Source of the DNA: Saposhnikovia divaricata
Taxonomy: Eukaryota > Streptophyta > Magnoliopsida > Apiales > Apiaceae
Assembly (NCBI GenBank): GCA_036435485.1
Contig: CM071600.1
Span: 54,123,546 to 54,187,545 of the forward strand
Length of the DNA stretch: 64,000 nt
Direction: 5' to 3'
Below the pieces are notes generated by a model. That model was not told where the DNA came from and made no database searches. It saw only the letters and a program-made list of their open reading frames with translations. A program made the translations under genes and the position numbers. This document shows positions 1-11,401 of the stretch, in pieces; position 1 is the stretch's first letter; each line of letters starts with the position of its first letter.

Positions 1-317
1 GGGTTCAACTTGTCCATGGGTGGTGTGCTTATTTGAAAAGGTTTTGCCATGTAACTGAAGATAGTGAACAAGTTCGGCTATTTTTTTTTTTAATGAATCT
101 ACAGTATTCTTTTGTCATTGAAAAGAAATGGTGAATTTGATTGCTGTAAATTTTTGGCATAAGATCCACCCTTTAACTTACTAATCAAATTTAGAGTATT
201 TTAGTATTTAACTTTTTTGTTTAATCCATCCAGCAGTTTGCTGAAGTTTCTGCTGTTCCTTTCATTTTCTGTTACTAATATAAATTCTTAGCTTGGTAGT
301 GTATCATTTGTTTGCAG

Positions 318-786
318 CAGGGAACATCTTCTATTCTGCAATTCTTTCAAACCCAAAATTGTTTTTCATCAATTCAGGAGCCGAAAGAAGAGATTGTGAA
401 TGCTATTCAAGAAACAACAGAGTCCTCTTTTTCAGGTAATAATAAGATCAAAACTCATGCCTCTGCTAATTCTATGAATATTTTCCGCTTACCTATACAC
501 GATTCTGTCCAAGACAAGTAGCTAATTTGGATTTTTTAAAGGCAAGGCTGATGACACCGTGCCTCCAGAAAGTAGTGGAATCATAAATATGCATGAAAGT
601 GCTGACCAGAGTCGTGCTGCTTGCATGTATAAAATTGATGAGATTGATCCCAATGTAATTGACGAGTTACCGTGTGAAATTCAAGAAGAACTTCGTGCTT
701 GGCTACGACCTCATAAGCGAGCTAATAATACAACTAAACGTGGTTCGAGTATTACTCATTATTTTTCACCAAACAAAAACATGTAA
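318..786 (+). CDS. POLH: DNA polymerase eta, C-terminal exons (gene enters from the left)
   Basis: Two exons are visible: 318-435 (after an intron ending ttgcag, donor GT at 436) and 542-786 (acceptor AG at 540-541, stop TAA). They join in phase 1 and stay open. The first holds a PCNA-interacting (PIP)-like box, SSILQFF. The last holds a ubiquitin-binding motif (UBM), IDPNVIDELPCEIQEEL, with the diagnostic Leu-Pro, and ends in another PIP-like box, SSITHYF. Established: Y-family translesion polymerases use UBM and PIP motifs to reach ubiquitinated PCNA at stalled forks, and plant Pol eta carries both. The polymerase domain lies outside the window, so REV1 or another Y-family member remains possible. 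PIP-like boxes on both sides of the UBM favour Pol eta. Acts in the nucleus. Confidence 0.7.
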
Positions 787-889
787 GGACTGAAGGACAT
801 TGTTAAGTGACTTCCTTGTACATATTAGTTTTCACCAAACAAAAACATGCAAGGACTGAAGGACATTGTTAAGTGACTTCCTTGTACAT
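763..889. repeat. 66-bp tandem duplication across the Pol eta stop codon
   Basis: The segment from ttttcaccaaac to cttgtacat occurs at 763-823 and again at 829-889. The unit covers the last codons, the stop and the start of the 3' UTR. In the second copy the stop TAA reads CAA. The first copy keeps the stop, so the protein end is unaffected. Confidence 0.9.
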
Positions 890-1909
890 AGGTGTACAAT
901 ATGTTTTAAATGTTTAATTGTAAGAACATCCTTTAATAGTTAGATTGTATTTATTCTCCTTTTCATCTACCAGTAGGTTCTATAACATAGGGCTGTTCTC
1001 TTTTATAAGTTTCATCGGCAAATTTTAAAATGAAAATATAAATATCGTATATATTAATAAATTCTGATGTTTGTATACGATATAGGAAAAAAGGTACTTC
1101 CTCCGTCAAAATACTGGAGTAGTTTTTTTACGGGCCTTAAAATATGCATAAAAATGAGTACTGGCACACCTCATAATTTAAGCAGGTCACAAGTTTATAT
1201 ATTTTTTTGTTAAATCCTAATAAATTTTAGTATCAAGCTTTAATTAGTAATGTGTACAAAATTAATAAACTATTTCACAAAATTAATAAGCTTTAATTAG
1301 TCATGAACTGAACTTTATCTGGTCGCATCCAATTATCATCCTTTACGAGTTCAATCATAAAATGCTACTACCGCTTAGCAGTTTTTTTTCATAAAATTCA
1401 ATTATAATTATTAACAATCACGGGTGTGTATTCCAAGCTTCTCCAGACCTCAGCATGCTGAGAAGATGTTCAAAATTGACGACCATGTAGCTTGTGTCGT
1501 TGGTGGTATAATGAGATGAGCCTGACATGCTTATAAACAATGCTCAGGTTCAAGTTCAGCTATACACTTTTTCATACCAAATTCCATACCTGTTAAGCGG
1601 CCAACTGATCAACTCATAATAACACCAAGCATGCGCTGCACCTATTTGGTGTTTCATTCCTGTTTGCAGGTTGCTTCAGGTTTACAATTCCTAGAAAATA
1701 CACATGGAATCAGTTTTATTCTGGTTCGGATATTCATGCCTCTGAAAACAAGCACAAACCATCTAGTTGCATAGATTTTTCATCTCTCATTAAATTTTCT
1801 TAAGGTGCCAGAGTCTACAGACTTTTCTTTGGTAAATTTCTACACCCTCATCGATCCCGCAGGAGGTTAGCGAAATAAATATACATTGAATATTATAACA
1901 AAGCAAAAG
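890..1909. other. Intergenic, convergent 3' ends
   Basis: AT-rich DNA between the Pol eta 3' UTR and the 3' UTR of the minus-strand HAD gene. No ORF, RNA gene or clear mobile element was recognised. Confidence 0.6.
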
Positions 1910-4549
1910 CTACTCAGTAGTAGACTGCTTGGAAGTAAGCCATTCTTGTGCAGCAATCAAGTCAGGTAGCACAGTTGCACCAGATTTCTTCCATTCTTGA
2001 GCATCCGGTGTCTTAAATCTATCCAACAACAAAGCATGCATTCCTATACTCTTTGCAGGCACGTAGTCTTTACGCATGCTATCTCCAATGTGCAGAACTT
2101 CTTCTGGTTCAATATTTCCTGCTCTCTTCAGAGCAATCTTGTAGATTTCTGGATCAGGCTTTTCAACTCCTTCAAGACCCGAAAACACCCCAAAGTCCCA
2201 CTCTGAACCCTAAAAAAAGGTTGACAGGCCATTAATAAATAAACAAGACCAAACAATGGAAGGAATTTCAATCGTCATCACATTTACCATGTAGAACTTT
2301 ATTCAATGATCCGGTTTAAATGATTTTAGTTGGGTCATTCCGAACTTATGTATGCATGTTTACCTGATTTAAACCCAAGGCTGGAAGAATTACATCCCGA
2401 TACCGATACTCTGCGTTGCTAACGAGTCCAACCAGCAAACCTTCTTTCCTGGCCCATCTTAGGAAAGGCTTGGAATCAGAAAACAAAGTATAAGGTGCAG
2501 CAGAGCCAAAGGTGGAGTATATGCGTTTGAACACTTTTTCAAATGTCTCCTCATCATAATCATATCCTGCCTGGAAAAAAAATATATAAATATATATATA
2601 TAGGATTCAGACTTTAAAAAAATTATACTCCTTGGTACATATCCCAAAAAGAGTCCATTTGCCAAATTTTCCTACACACACATATTAAAAAATCCAAGCG
2701 ATGAAAGTATCAAGCAAAAACCTGATGCTTGAAATTGGAATGATATCAAACTAGATGTCGTTGTCTCATTATATTGTACCATCAACTGAAGGTTTAAATC
2801 TTTGTGGAACAATAACTAATAAATAAATTACACAGTTCTGGGGATGGAGGGTTATACATAAAATTAGAAATGCAAGCAAGCAACCGTTGCAGTATCCTAA
2901 CATGTGTACAGTTTTAGTGATTTGCAAGCCTGTTACTTTTGCTTCTGAGCACATTAAACTCATATTCTTATGTGAAACTGAAAACTAAGGGCTACTTAAG
3001 AAGAATGTATGGGGAAATAATGAACGATAATGAGGAAGAAGGAGAATGGAGCATTCATTCCCAAATTGGTGGGTTAGGCTTCTAGTTTAAATTGTAAGGT
3101 AAGGGATGAAGGAAGGAATAAAATTATAAACATATTTCACCAATCCCCCCAAATAAGAGTATAAGGGCCATTTGTTTTCTTCTTAACCTATATTAATATA
3201 CTTAACTGAATCATTAAGCACGTTAAGATTGTTTGGAATCCTCATTTATTTTTCTTAATGATTAAAAATCTTCTTAATTATTCAAATACAAATTCCTCGC
3301 TGAAGCGCTAAGAAGCGTATACTTTGCTGCTTGTGCAAGACTTTGTGCTCAACTCCCTTCCATTCACACCTTTCTATTATCATTTTTCCTTTTTTTGTGT
3401 AATTTTATGTGTAATACTTTCGTACGTAGATGCTAACTTCGAAACTACTTGCATTGCGTATTAAATATTAGAGTAATGCTAGGTATCCTAAATTGGTACC
3501 CAAAAATTGCTCCCGAATAATGTGGCAAAGCTTACGTGGCATAATGAATTTTTTTGATTGTGTGGTTGGTGTGAATGCAAGGGGGTCCATCTTATTGTAA
3601 CCAATTGAATTAATACACTTGGCATTTGGAAAATTTTTTGGAAAGCAATTTGGGGTACCTAGCATATTTCTAAATATTATCACTTTCTATAATAAAATAA
3701 TACTATCTTTTAGAGATCACTTAAAACTTAATTAACATGGGCATGTTTATCACTTAATTACACATTCAAAATATTAATAATTGTAATTGAAAATTTCAAA
3801 CATTTAATGACAATGTAACTATTTTCCAAATTATGTTTAAAATGTCATTTATCATTTTACACAATTAAATTACTAAATATTCTCATTCAGATTGTTCACG
3901 AAAGTTATAAACCAAATAATCTTATTCATTTTGTATTCAGATTCTTATTTATTTAGAAATTTTAATCATTCAGGAATAATGATTCAGATTTAACAAATGA
4001 CCCCTAAATCTCATTCTATTCTATGCCCATTACATTGTACCAAGTGACCACAACCTTAGAGTTCTCTTGACTTGTAATGCAACCATCTCAACCATCGTCA
4101 TTACATGAAAAGTCGGAGTATAATAGAATAAAACGATTTCATTATATTAAATAGTTAAAATAAGACGTTAGCTCAGTGGGGAGGGAAAACAAATATACTA
4201 CACATGTATAGTTTTTGTTAAGATCTGACATGCAATAATTGGTGGCAACCTGGAGAATGCAAGTACTGGCAAAATTAGATGAAAGAATTACCTTTACAAA
4301 AGAATCTCTAACACAAGTTTTCCACCACACAATGTTGGGAATTTTTGCTGCAAACCCAAAACAGGGATGTTCTTTTGCCATGTTTGTGTATGCAATTTTA
4401 AAACCCTCGTGTACACGCTTGTAGTCCGGACATGGCAGTCCTACAGATTTGGCTGCCATGCAATAGTAGTCACCAAGATCCCCTTTGTAAGCTATCAATG
4501 TGCCAGTAACATCCAGAGTTATACAACGTAACTTTGTCACAATAGACAT
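1910..4549 (-). CDS. HAD-superfamily hydrolase, HDHD3/DREG-2-like
   Basis: Three coding exons on the minus strand: 4549-4292 (86 codons), 2570-2364 (69 codons) and 2209-1910 (99 codons plus stop). All introns are phase 0 with GT-AG ends, giving 254 aa. HAD motifs appear in order. Motif I is LDVTGTL with nucleophile Asp13; the usual second Asp is Thr15. Motif II is LVSNAEY (Ser137), motif III EKPDPEIY (Lys172), motif IV HIGDSMRKDY (Asp198, Asp203). The cap region between motifs I and II contains YDEETFEKVFKRIY. Established: HAD enzymes form an aspartyl-phosphate intermediate; DxT variants occur in the HDHD3/DREG-2 branch, whose substrates are poorly known. The start ATG lies in a short exon preceded by a likely 5'-UTR intron (acceptor near 4586). 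No transit peptide is obvious, so a cytosolic protein is likely. Confidence 0.85.
3476..3665. mobile_element. MITE in the second coding intron of the HAD gene
   Basis: Terminal inverted repeats: the left end ATGCTAGGTATCCTAAATTG matches the reverse complement of the right end, ATGCTAGGTACCCCAAATTG. Weaker inverted similarity (TATTAGAGTA against TATTTAGAAAT) extends a further 10 bp outward. About 190 bp, no coding capacity. The target duplication is unclear, so the superfamily is not assigned. Confidence 0.65.
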
Positions 4550-6330
4550 TTTGAGTATGAAATTGCAGCCTTTTGTATCTTGATCCTGAAATCAATTGTA
4601 CGGAAACTTTAGTATATTACCAGTTCAATGACATTACATTAGAACAAATGTATCAGTTCCCTGTACGACCAGCATCCTCTCTATTTCGAATTATCAAAGA
4701 TATTGTCAAAGACATGACATGATATGACATAGCATCAGCAAACATCATCAGCTAAATTTGAGCTAACATTAATCACAGTATCACATTATTCGCGGTTCTT
4801 ATGCTCATAAAACTCAAAGGTCTGTTCTGAAAGGAGTATTAACAGAGTCTCATCTCATTATCCTGCAACCAATGCTCAATATTCAAGAATATTGTCTTGT
4901 GAAAACTATGTTCACGTAGTTATGGATTCATTGTGCTTTCACAGTACTATACAGAAACAAACTTTAGTAGCACATCTGTAACTTTGAAGCAGGAAAAAGT
5001 ATATATATTTTTTAATTATTATTTGGGGTCGGGGAAATTGGCTGAAAAAACGTTTGTCCAGTTTGATGAGAAAATATTGTTAAGGTTTAAACTTTAAAAT
5101 CTTCTAGCCACGTCCAAACAGAAAACCTTGCACATAACTTAACGTAATAACTAGACTCTTCTGTAAGAAATTGACAACTCCAGACTCACGATAATTTTTG
5201 GAACAATTCTAGGATCTTATATTGTAATAAGATACTGTAATAATAATAATTTTTTTAAAGATCCACAGTACTCCAAAAGTTCATAAGGCATAGATGACGT
5301 CAACCTATACTTAGTTCAGAACTTTTTGATAACATATTATTTCCTTTCACAATATTACCATCTTATTATTAAATCAGCAAGTGCATTAGCATTCCTGCAA
5401 GCCTCACAATGTTACTTACATATGCAGCAAATGCTGTAGCAGATCATGTACGCCTAATAAGCACCTATTAGATTACGTTGCATCTACATAGTTTATAATC
5501 CAGAGTTGAATTTTAATAACACGTATATATAGTTCCAAGACTACAAATTCAATGTATCAGGCTTCTGAGTAAGTACATTGCAAAGCTTGCATCAAATAAA
5601 ATTACAGGATGATATACCTCATAACAAAAAATGAATATATGCACAAAATAATAGGGAAGAAAAACATCTCTAGATTATTGGACGTTAAAAAAATGCCAAC
5701 TCTATACAGACAACATCAAGAGTACACCTTTTTAATCACACTATTATTTCTCTGTAATAATAACATGAATTGCACACACACACACAAGAATAAAAATTAT
5801 CACACCGGAGGCCCGGATAAAAACATTTCATCAATAATTGTTCTTTACTTGAGTTAAATCATATTTACATGTCTAGTCCTTTTGAGTAATTACATTGCTG
5901 AACTTGCATAAACTGAACATACAGTGTGATAGACCCCAAAATTAAAAGTAAAAACTAAGCAGAAAAGAACAAAGACACAAGAACAACAAGTTAAACATCA
6001 AAACAAACCAACACTATAAATGATAACATCAAGATCAGTAGATCACCCCATTTTTCATTGTATTCTGTGTAAAACAAACAAGAATCACAACATAAAAAAA
6101 ACAACTATGCAGATCAAAACATAACATCAATTCTTGATTTTAGTTGAATCAAGTCAATACCAACAACAAAATAAAGAAAAAAGAATGAACCCATCAAATA
6201 AAAAAAATTTAAATAGATTTATTAAAGTAGAAAAAGGGGTGAAGAAACAAACCCGAGAGTTTGAAACAGGGAGGAGTGTGGAAGTGGATTGGGAGGAGTG
6301 TTGAAGTGGGTTCCTCGTGAAAGCTCGCAA
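4550..6330 (-). other. 5' UTR with long intron and proximal promoter of the HAD gene
   Basis: Reading on the minus strand, a plausible first non-coding exon lies near 6330-6252 and ends in CTCTCGG followed by GTTTGT. A 1.65-kb AT-rich intron follows, ending ttgatttcag near 4586, 36 bases before the ATG. A TATA-like TTTAAATA lies near 6358-6365 at a fitting distance upstream. The intron holds no long ORF. This is inference from splice-like signals only. Confidence 0.4.
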
Positions 6331-6921
6331 AAGTACACCGGTTTGGGGCGCCCACCTTATTTAAACAGGGAGGAGTGTTGTATGTGTTTTTATGACCACG
6401 TGCTGCTCATTCACAGAAGCTAATCTATGCATCCTGTTTGGCTCACCTTATTTTAAGAACTTATTTTTGGATAAAATTTTCTTATTTTGAATTTTTTTTT
6501 ATACAAGTATTTAATGTATCTTTGATATTCAATAAGTTATAAAAATAAGTTGAAAAGTTAGAAATCTCCAACTTTATCTTAAAATAAATTGACTTATTCT
6601 AAAAAAAAATTCCCCCAAACACCCAAACATTTACCCATATATACTCTTTTTCTTCTTTAGTAATTTAGTAAATAAGCATTTCGTAGTCCATATATTTAGT
6701 CATTTTTTTTTAATTTTGTTTCATACTATATTTTTTGACACTTTGTATTCTTAAGTTTTAACTCATTTCGATTTGAACCTTTTTCATTAAATTCCATCTA
6801 ATTTAATTGATATCGTTAATTTGTGCAGGGGTAAAATTAGAAATATTAATTCAATTCCAAATTTTGACAAAAAGCATCCCATACTTTCAAATTTTTGGCA
6901 AAGTGTATAATAATCAAAATC

Positions 6922-6977
<56 letters not shown>
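6922..6977. repeat. (AAT)n microsatellite
   Basis: About 18 uninterrupted ATA/AAT trinucleotides. Confidence 0.95.
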
Positions 6978-6979
<2 letters not shown>

Positions 6980-7327
6980 TAATAGTTTAAGAAATGAAAA
7001 AAGAATTAATATAATTTTTTCATATTAAGATTTTTTTAATATGTATACTATTATTTCTTATTAATTTAATTCTTATGTTGCGATAATAGTTACTTGCCAA
7101 AATTTTTAGAACAATATCAACATTATTGAGCTCATTTTTCATAATTTGTACATATTGTTAATAATAAACATCGTTAAATATAATGATACATTTATACAAA
7201 TTTATTTTCTTTTTCTTGATTTTTTCATTTCTAATTTTTAGTTCAAAAATATATTCTATTATTAATCAAATTCAATTATAAATTTTAAAGACCAAATATT
7301 AATTCAATTCCTTTTTTATTTCTTGAG

Positions 7328-7376
<49 letters not shown>
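7328..7376. repeat. (TCA)n microsatellite
   Basis: About 16 uninterrupted TCA trinucleotides, 60 bp from the retrotransposon insertion site. Confidence 0.95.
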
Positions 7377-7441
7377 ACACTTCGCCAGAATATTGAAAAA
7401 ATGAGGTGCAATCTGTCATAACTTAAACTTGAATTGATATT

Positions 7442-8996
7442 TGAAAGGCATATGACATAGCCTATTTGTAGTTCGAGGACTCAACGCAACTTAAACTTAG
7501 TTTGTAATAAGTAAATAACTTTAACTGTCACAGGAATCTCAGGAGGTATTATCTGTCAGAAGAAAAACCCTAAAGTCAATCTATAGTTTTGATGTTTTAC
7601 ACTGGAAGAAGTTCAGATTGCTGATCAAGCCTCAGTATAGCATCAAAGAAGTGGATTTATTTCTAAGACAGAGATTTCTAGAGTGACAGGTTCAGACAGT
7701 ATACAATGAAGTACAAGAAGGAGAAAGAGATGAGAAGAAAAATGAATCACATTTTTAATATGACAATTGAAGGACACTCATTGAGGTTAGTCGTTCATGA
7801 ACCAGACAGTACATGGAACGTCAACAAAATATTCAGTGGTATTCCTTTATTACTTTCAGTGATTCAGAAAAGAATTAAGACAATCCAAGGATATATAATT
7901 ATTCTTGTTTAATTAATTTAAATCAAGTAGTCAATTTAATTAATTAATTAATTCATCTTGAATTAATTCTTTAATTAAATTAATTATTAGATTAATTAAA
8001 TCAGATTAATTATTTAAGTAAGAATAAATTAAAATGATTATTTATTAATCAATTTTAATTTAATTCTGAAAAATGAACTAGCAAGACAATCCCTGATTGT
8101 CTTGCCGATTGTCTTGAAGGTTAAATTCAGAACAGCAAGACAATAGGAGATTGTCTTGCCGATTGTATTGGAGAAGAAATCAATAAAGCAAGACAATTCC
8201 TGATTGTCTTGCCGATTGTCTTGATAATGATAATGTCTGAATAGCTTTTGAAAAGTAGAATAAAAATCTAATTTGATTGTCTTGACGATTGTCTTGGCAG
8301 TTCAATTTGATTGTCTTGATAATGATCAAAAAGAAAAAGCTTCAGACAGAATGATAAATTTGATAAAGCAAGACAAAGATATCTGAATTTGATTGTCTTG
8401 ACGATTGTCTTGGAAGAACCTGATTGTCTTGACGATTGTATTGCCTATTGTCTTGGAAGAATAAATTGTATTGACGATTGTCTTGGCAGTTATATTTGAA
8501 GACAAAGAGTCAGTGATTGATATATAACAAGATATATCGACAGAAGCAATCAGCAAGACAAGAACACAGAAAATATTACATTCAAGAACTGAATTCTCTC
8601 TTCTCTCTCATCAAGAACACAGCACAAGAAGCAGAAAATTATTTAGAAAATCAAGTTCATCTTATTTTTAATATCTGATCCGATAGAACTGATTTCCTTG
8701 ATACTCTTGTACTATTAGCGAGTTTTTACTCCTAATCTATATCTTGATTTTTATTAACAAATCTAGAAAAATTCATGTCGAATTTTCTAATTTGTTTTTA
8801 TTAACTAGATATAAATTCTGTACTGTATTTGTAACAAACCCCTCAAGTTAATATAATTTTATATTCAACTTGAATTTTGTTTCATTTAATTCCGCTCAAA
8901 TTTGTCAAAATATAAATTAAATTATCCGGACAAATTTCGATAAAACAGTACTGTTTGTATTCAACCCCCCCTTCTACAAACATATTGGACCTAACA
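7442..8996 (+). repeat. 5' LTR of the copia element
   Basis: 1,555 bp. The U3 part (about 8083-8485) holds about 19 copies or near-copies of GATTGTCTTG or its complement. A TATA-like box, TATATAAC, lies near 8520, so transcription may start near 8550. Compared with the 3' LTR I see five substitutions, all between 7699 and 7807, and one 23-bp length difference. The 68-aa ORF inside both LTRs is not considered a gene. Confidence 0.95.
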
Positions 8997-8997
8997 A

Positions 8998-9014
8998 TTG
9001 GTATCCGAGCCAGT
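8998..9014 (+). promoter_or_regulatory. Primer-binding site (initiator Met-tRNA type)
   Basis: TTGGTATCCGAGCCAG starts two bases after the LTR. It differs by one base from the usual copia site, TGGTATCAGAGCCA, complementary to the 3' end of initiator tRNA-Met. Confidence 0.85.
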
Positions 9015-9097
9015 TGGTTGATACACAAACCAAAGATTCCATTTTACTCAATTAAAAATCATCCCCGAATTTTTTAACTCTCTTAAAAAAATTCATC

Positions 9098-11401
9098 ATG
9101 TCTTCTAAAGTCGGAACTGTGAAAATTCCCATATATGACAAAAACAGTTATGATATGTGGAAGAACAAAATGTTAATGTTCCTCGAGGTTGCAAATCCTA
9201 AATACATGAAAGTCTTATCAGAAGGACCAATAATACCTTTTGGATTAACTCCTGAAGTTGTTACTGATGGAAAAGTTGTTACCCCTGCAAAGCTTGTACA
9301 AAAAGATTCTTCTGAATTCACTCTTGCTGAAAGAGAGGAAGCTGGACTTGACATTAATTTAAGACTGATTTTAATAGATTCTCTAGACTCTGTGATGTAC
9401 AGTCATGTGATTAACTGCAAGACAGCAAAGCACATGTGGGAAACCATTGAAACTGTGAATGAAGGAACAGAGGAAGTTAGGGAGAATCGACTGGAAATTC
9501 TGACATCTGAGTATGAACACTTTCGATCAGCATACAATGAAAGTATTCAAGATGTGTTTGAAAGATATAACAAACTTGTCAACAATTTACAGATGCATGG
9601 CAAGTACTACACTCAGAAAGAGATCAACAGAAAATTTCTACTGTCAATGCCTGTTCATCTAGAACATAGAATTACAGCTATCAGAGAGTCGAGGAATCTA
9701 AGTGAAATTACTGTAGAAAGACTCTTTGGTGTTTTAAAAACCTATGAACTGGAACAATCTCAACAAAAGGAGATTTATGGAAAAGGAAGAATTGCTAATA
9801 CTTCTACAGCTCTTATTGTTGAGAACAAACAGGAAGTGGAAGATAAGGTTATTCAACCTTGTAGTGTTGACAGTGGCAAGCTGGAAGTTGAAGTTGGTCA
9901 AACGAATGCTAGTCCAGATGAAGGTGACTTCTATTCATTAGAAGAACTAGATCAGTTGGAAGATGAGTCCATGGCTTTGTTGGTAAGGAAATTCAGTAAC
10001 TTCAGATTCAGGAAGAATCCCAAGTTCAGGTACAAATCTAACTATAACAGGTTCCAGAGAGGAGGTTCTTCATCCTCAAGTAACAGAGGAGGTTACAAAA
10101 CTGGAACAGTTGAAAGAAGTAAAATTAGATGCTACAACTGTAATGAACTTGGACATTTCGCTACTAAATGTCAGAAGCCAAAACAAAACCAAAGAAAAGA
10201 CTTTGGATCTGAAAAGAAGAAGACAGGTAAAGCCTATGTGGCAGCTGGAAAGAGTTGGGATGATACAGACTCTGAAGATGAAGAGTATGGCAATCTTGCC
10301 CTGATGGTAAAATCTGATAACTCCAGTGGTACATCATCTGAGGTATCATGTACTGAAAGTCAATATATTTATCAACTTACTGATACACTGGGTAATGCTA
10401 ATAGAGAGATTGAAAGGATAAATTTGTTAAATACAGATCTTAGTAATCAATTATCAGAATTACATGATGTACAAAATTGCCATGTTATACAAAAATCAGA
10501 AATAAGAATGCTAAAAGAACTTGAGAGGTCTCTAGCAGAGATAGTGGTTCAACAACGTGAAACAATAGCTGAACTAGAAATAAGGGTTAGTGCTACTTCT
10601 AATTCTTGTAAAGTGGCTAAAGAGTTGTTTAACCAACAAGCAATTAATCAAACTGTAGGAATTGGGTTTGATTATAATGAAGCTATTGGACGGAAAAGCA
10701 TTAATACCCCTAATCGTGTGAGTGCTGTAGATAGGGGTATACCATCAGTGCTTAAGAGTGTTAGTAACCCACTCTTTAAGAAATCCATAGCAGAACCTTT
10801 GGATACAACATCTTTAATCATTAAGGAAGAGATGCGCATTGAGGACGTAGCTAATGGCGTAGTCTTAGAAAGTAATCAAGTTGTTAAAAATGATAAAGAT
10901 AGAAAGACTGTGTTTGTAAAAGCAGAAAGAGTTGGTGAGTCTACTAGTTCATTGAAAACTAGTGGCAGAAGTAACAACATGAATAAATGCAACAACAAAT
11001 CTACCATGCATGCTATTCCTGTTATTGATACTGCTCATAAGAAATGTGATGCTGTTAATTGCATGTCATGTGCTTTTAATATAATGTCTGCTTACTTTAA
11101 CGGTAATCATGCATGTGTTGATAAGAATGCTTCTAGACAGCAAATGAGCAGAAATAAACATGTAAGATCCAGGACTGAAACATCACCTAATTCTAAGATT
11201 AGGACCTCAAGTCCTTCTCAGGATATGGTGAAGACATGGTTACCCAAGCTGAAACCAAAACAAGTTAAAGCTGTTTACAGGGTTAAATGTCCTGTACCTA
11301 AAGAAAATGTTGTTAAAATAAAAAGTGTTGCTTTGCCTGATAAAGGTCAATTCTTTAAGTACTCCGGACCCAATCAAATTTGGGTTCCGAAGAAAGTCTA
11401 A
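9098..11401 (+). CDS. gag: Retrotransposon Gag
   Basis: 767 codons starting at ATG 9098, about 100 bp after the LTR. The N-terminal 220 residues have the copia-type Gag (UBN2-like) pattern, including IYDKNSYDMWKNKM and a helical part with KTAKHMWETI. A CCHC zinc knuckle, CYNCNELGHFATKC, lies near residues 345-358 after an Arg/Gly/Ser-rich stretch. A predicted coiled-coil or helical part (near 430-500) and a Lys-rich tail ending QIWVPKKV follow. The long C-terminal extension past the knuckle fits Sirevirus gags, which are larger than most copia Gags. Gag forms the virus-like particle and binds the RNA. The stop overlaps the pol frame, which lies in the -1 frame. Confidence 0.9.
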   Translation: MSSKVGTVKIPIYDKNSYDMWKNKMLMFLEVANPKYMKVLSEGPIIPFGLTPEVVTDGKVVTPAKLVQKDSSEFTLAEREEAGLDINLRLILIDSLDSVMYSHVINCKTAKHMWETIETVNEGTEEVRENRLEILTSEYEHFRSAYNESIQDVFERYNKLVNNLQMHGKYYTQKEINRKFLLSMPVHLEHRITAIRESRNLSEITVERLFGVLKTYELEQSQQKEIYGKGRIANTSTALIVENKQEVEDKVIQPCSVDSGKLEVEVGQTNASPDEGDFYSLEELDQLEDESMALLVRKFSNFRFRKNPKFRYKSNYNRFQRGGSSSSSNRGGYKTGTVERSKIRCYNCNELGHFATKCQKPKQNQRKDFGSEKKKTGKAYVAAGKSWDDTDSEDEEYGNLALMVKSDNSSGTSSEVSCTESQYIYQLTDTLGNANREIERINLLNTDLSNQLSELHDVQNCHVIQKSEIRMLKELERSLAEIVVQQRETIAELEIRVSATSNSCKVAKELFNQQAINQTVGIGFDYNEAIGRKSINTPNRVSAVDRGIPSVLKSVSNPLFKKSIAEPLDTTSLIIKEEMRIEDVANGVVLESNQVVKNDKDRKTVFVKAERVGESTSSLKTSGRSNNMNKCNNKSTMHAIPVIDTAHKKCDAVNCMSCAFNIMSAYFNGNHACVDKNASRQQMSRNKHVRSRTETSPNSKIRTSSPSQDMVKTWLPKLKPKQVKAVYRVKCPVPKENVVKIKSVALPDKGQFFKYSGPNQIWVPKKV

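Larger units (their letters stand above)
6331..7436. other. AT-rich intergenic region
   Basis: Very AT-rich sequence with two microsatellites, (AAT)n and (TCA)n, listed separately. No gene was recognised. The asparagine-rich ORF across the (AAT)n tract is an artefact of the repeat. Confidence 0.6.

Noticed and set aside
6430..6620. Possible MITE upstream of the HAD gene
   Set aside because: The suspected ends (TGTTTGGCTCACC against the reverse complement of CCCAAACACCCAAAC) match too poorly to support an element.
6807..7028. Poly-Asn protein
   Set aside because: A trinucleotide microsatellite translated in frame.
7706..7912. 68-aa ORF in both LTRs (copy at 20005-20211)
   Set aside because: It lies in U3, has no recognisable domain, and its two copies are simply the duplicated LTR.
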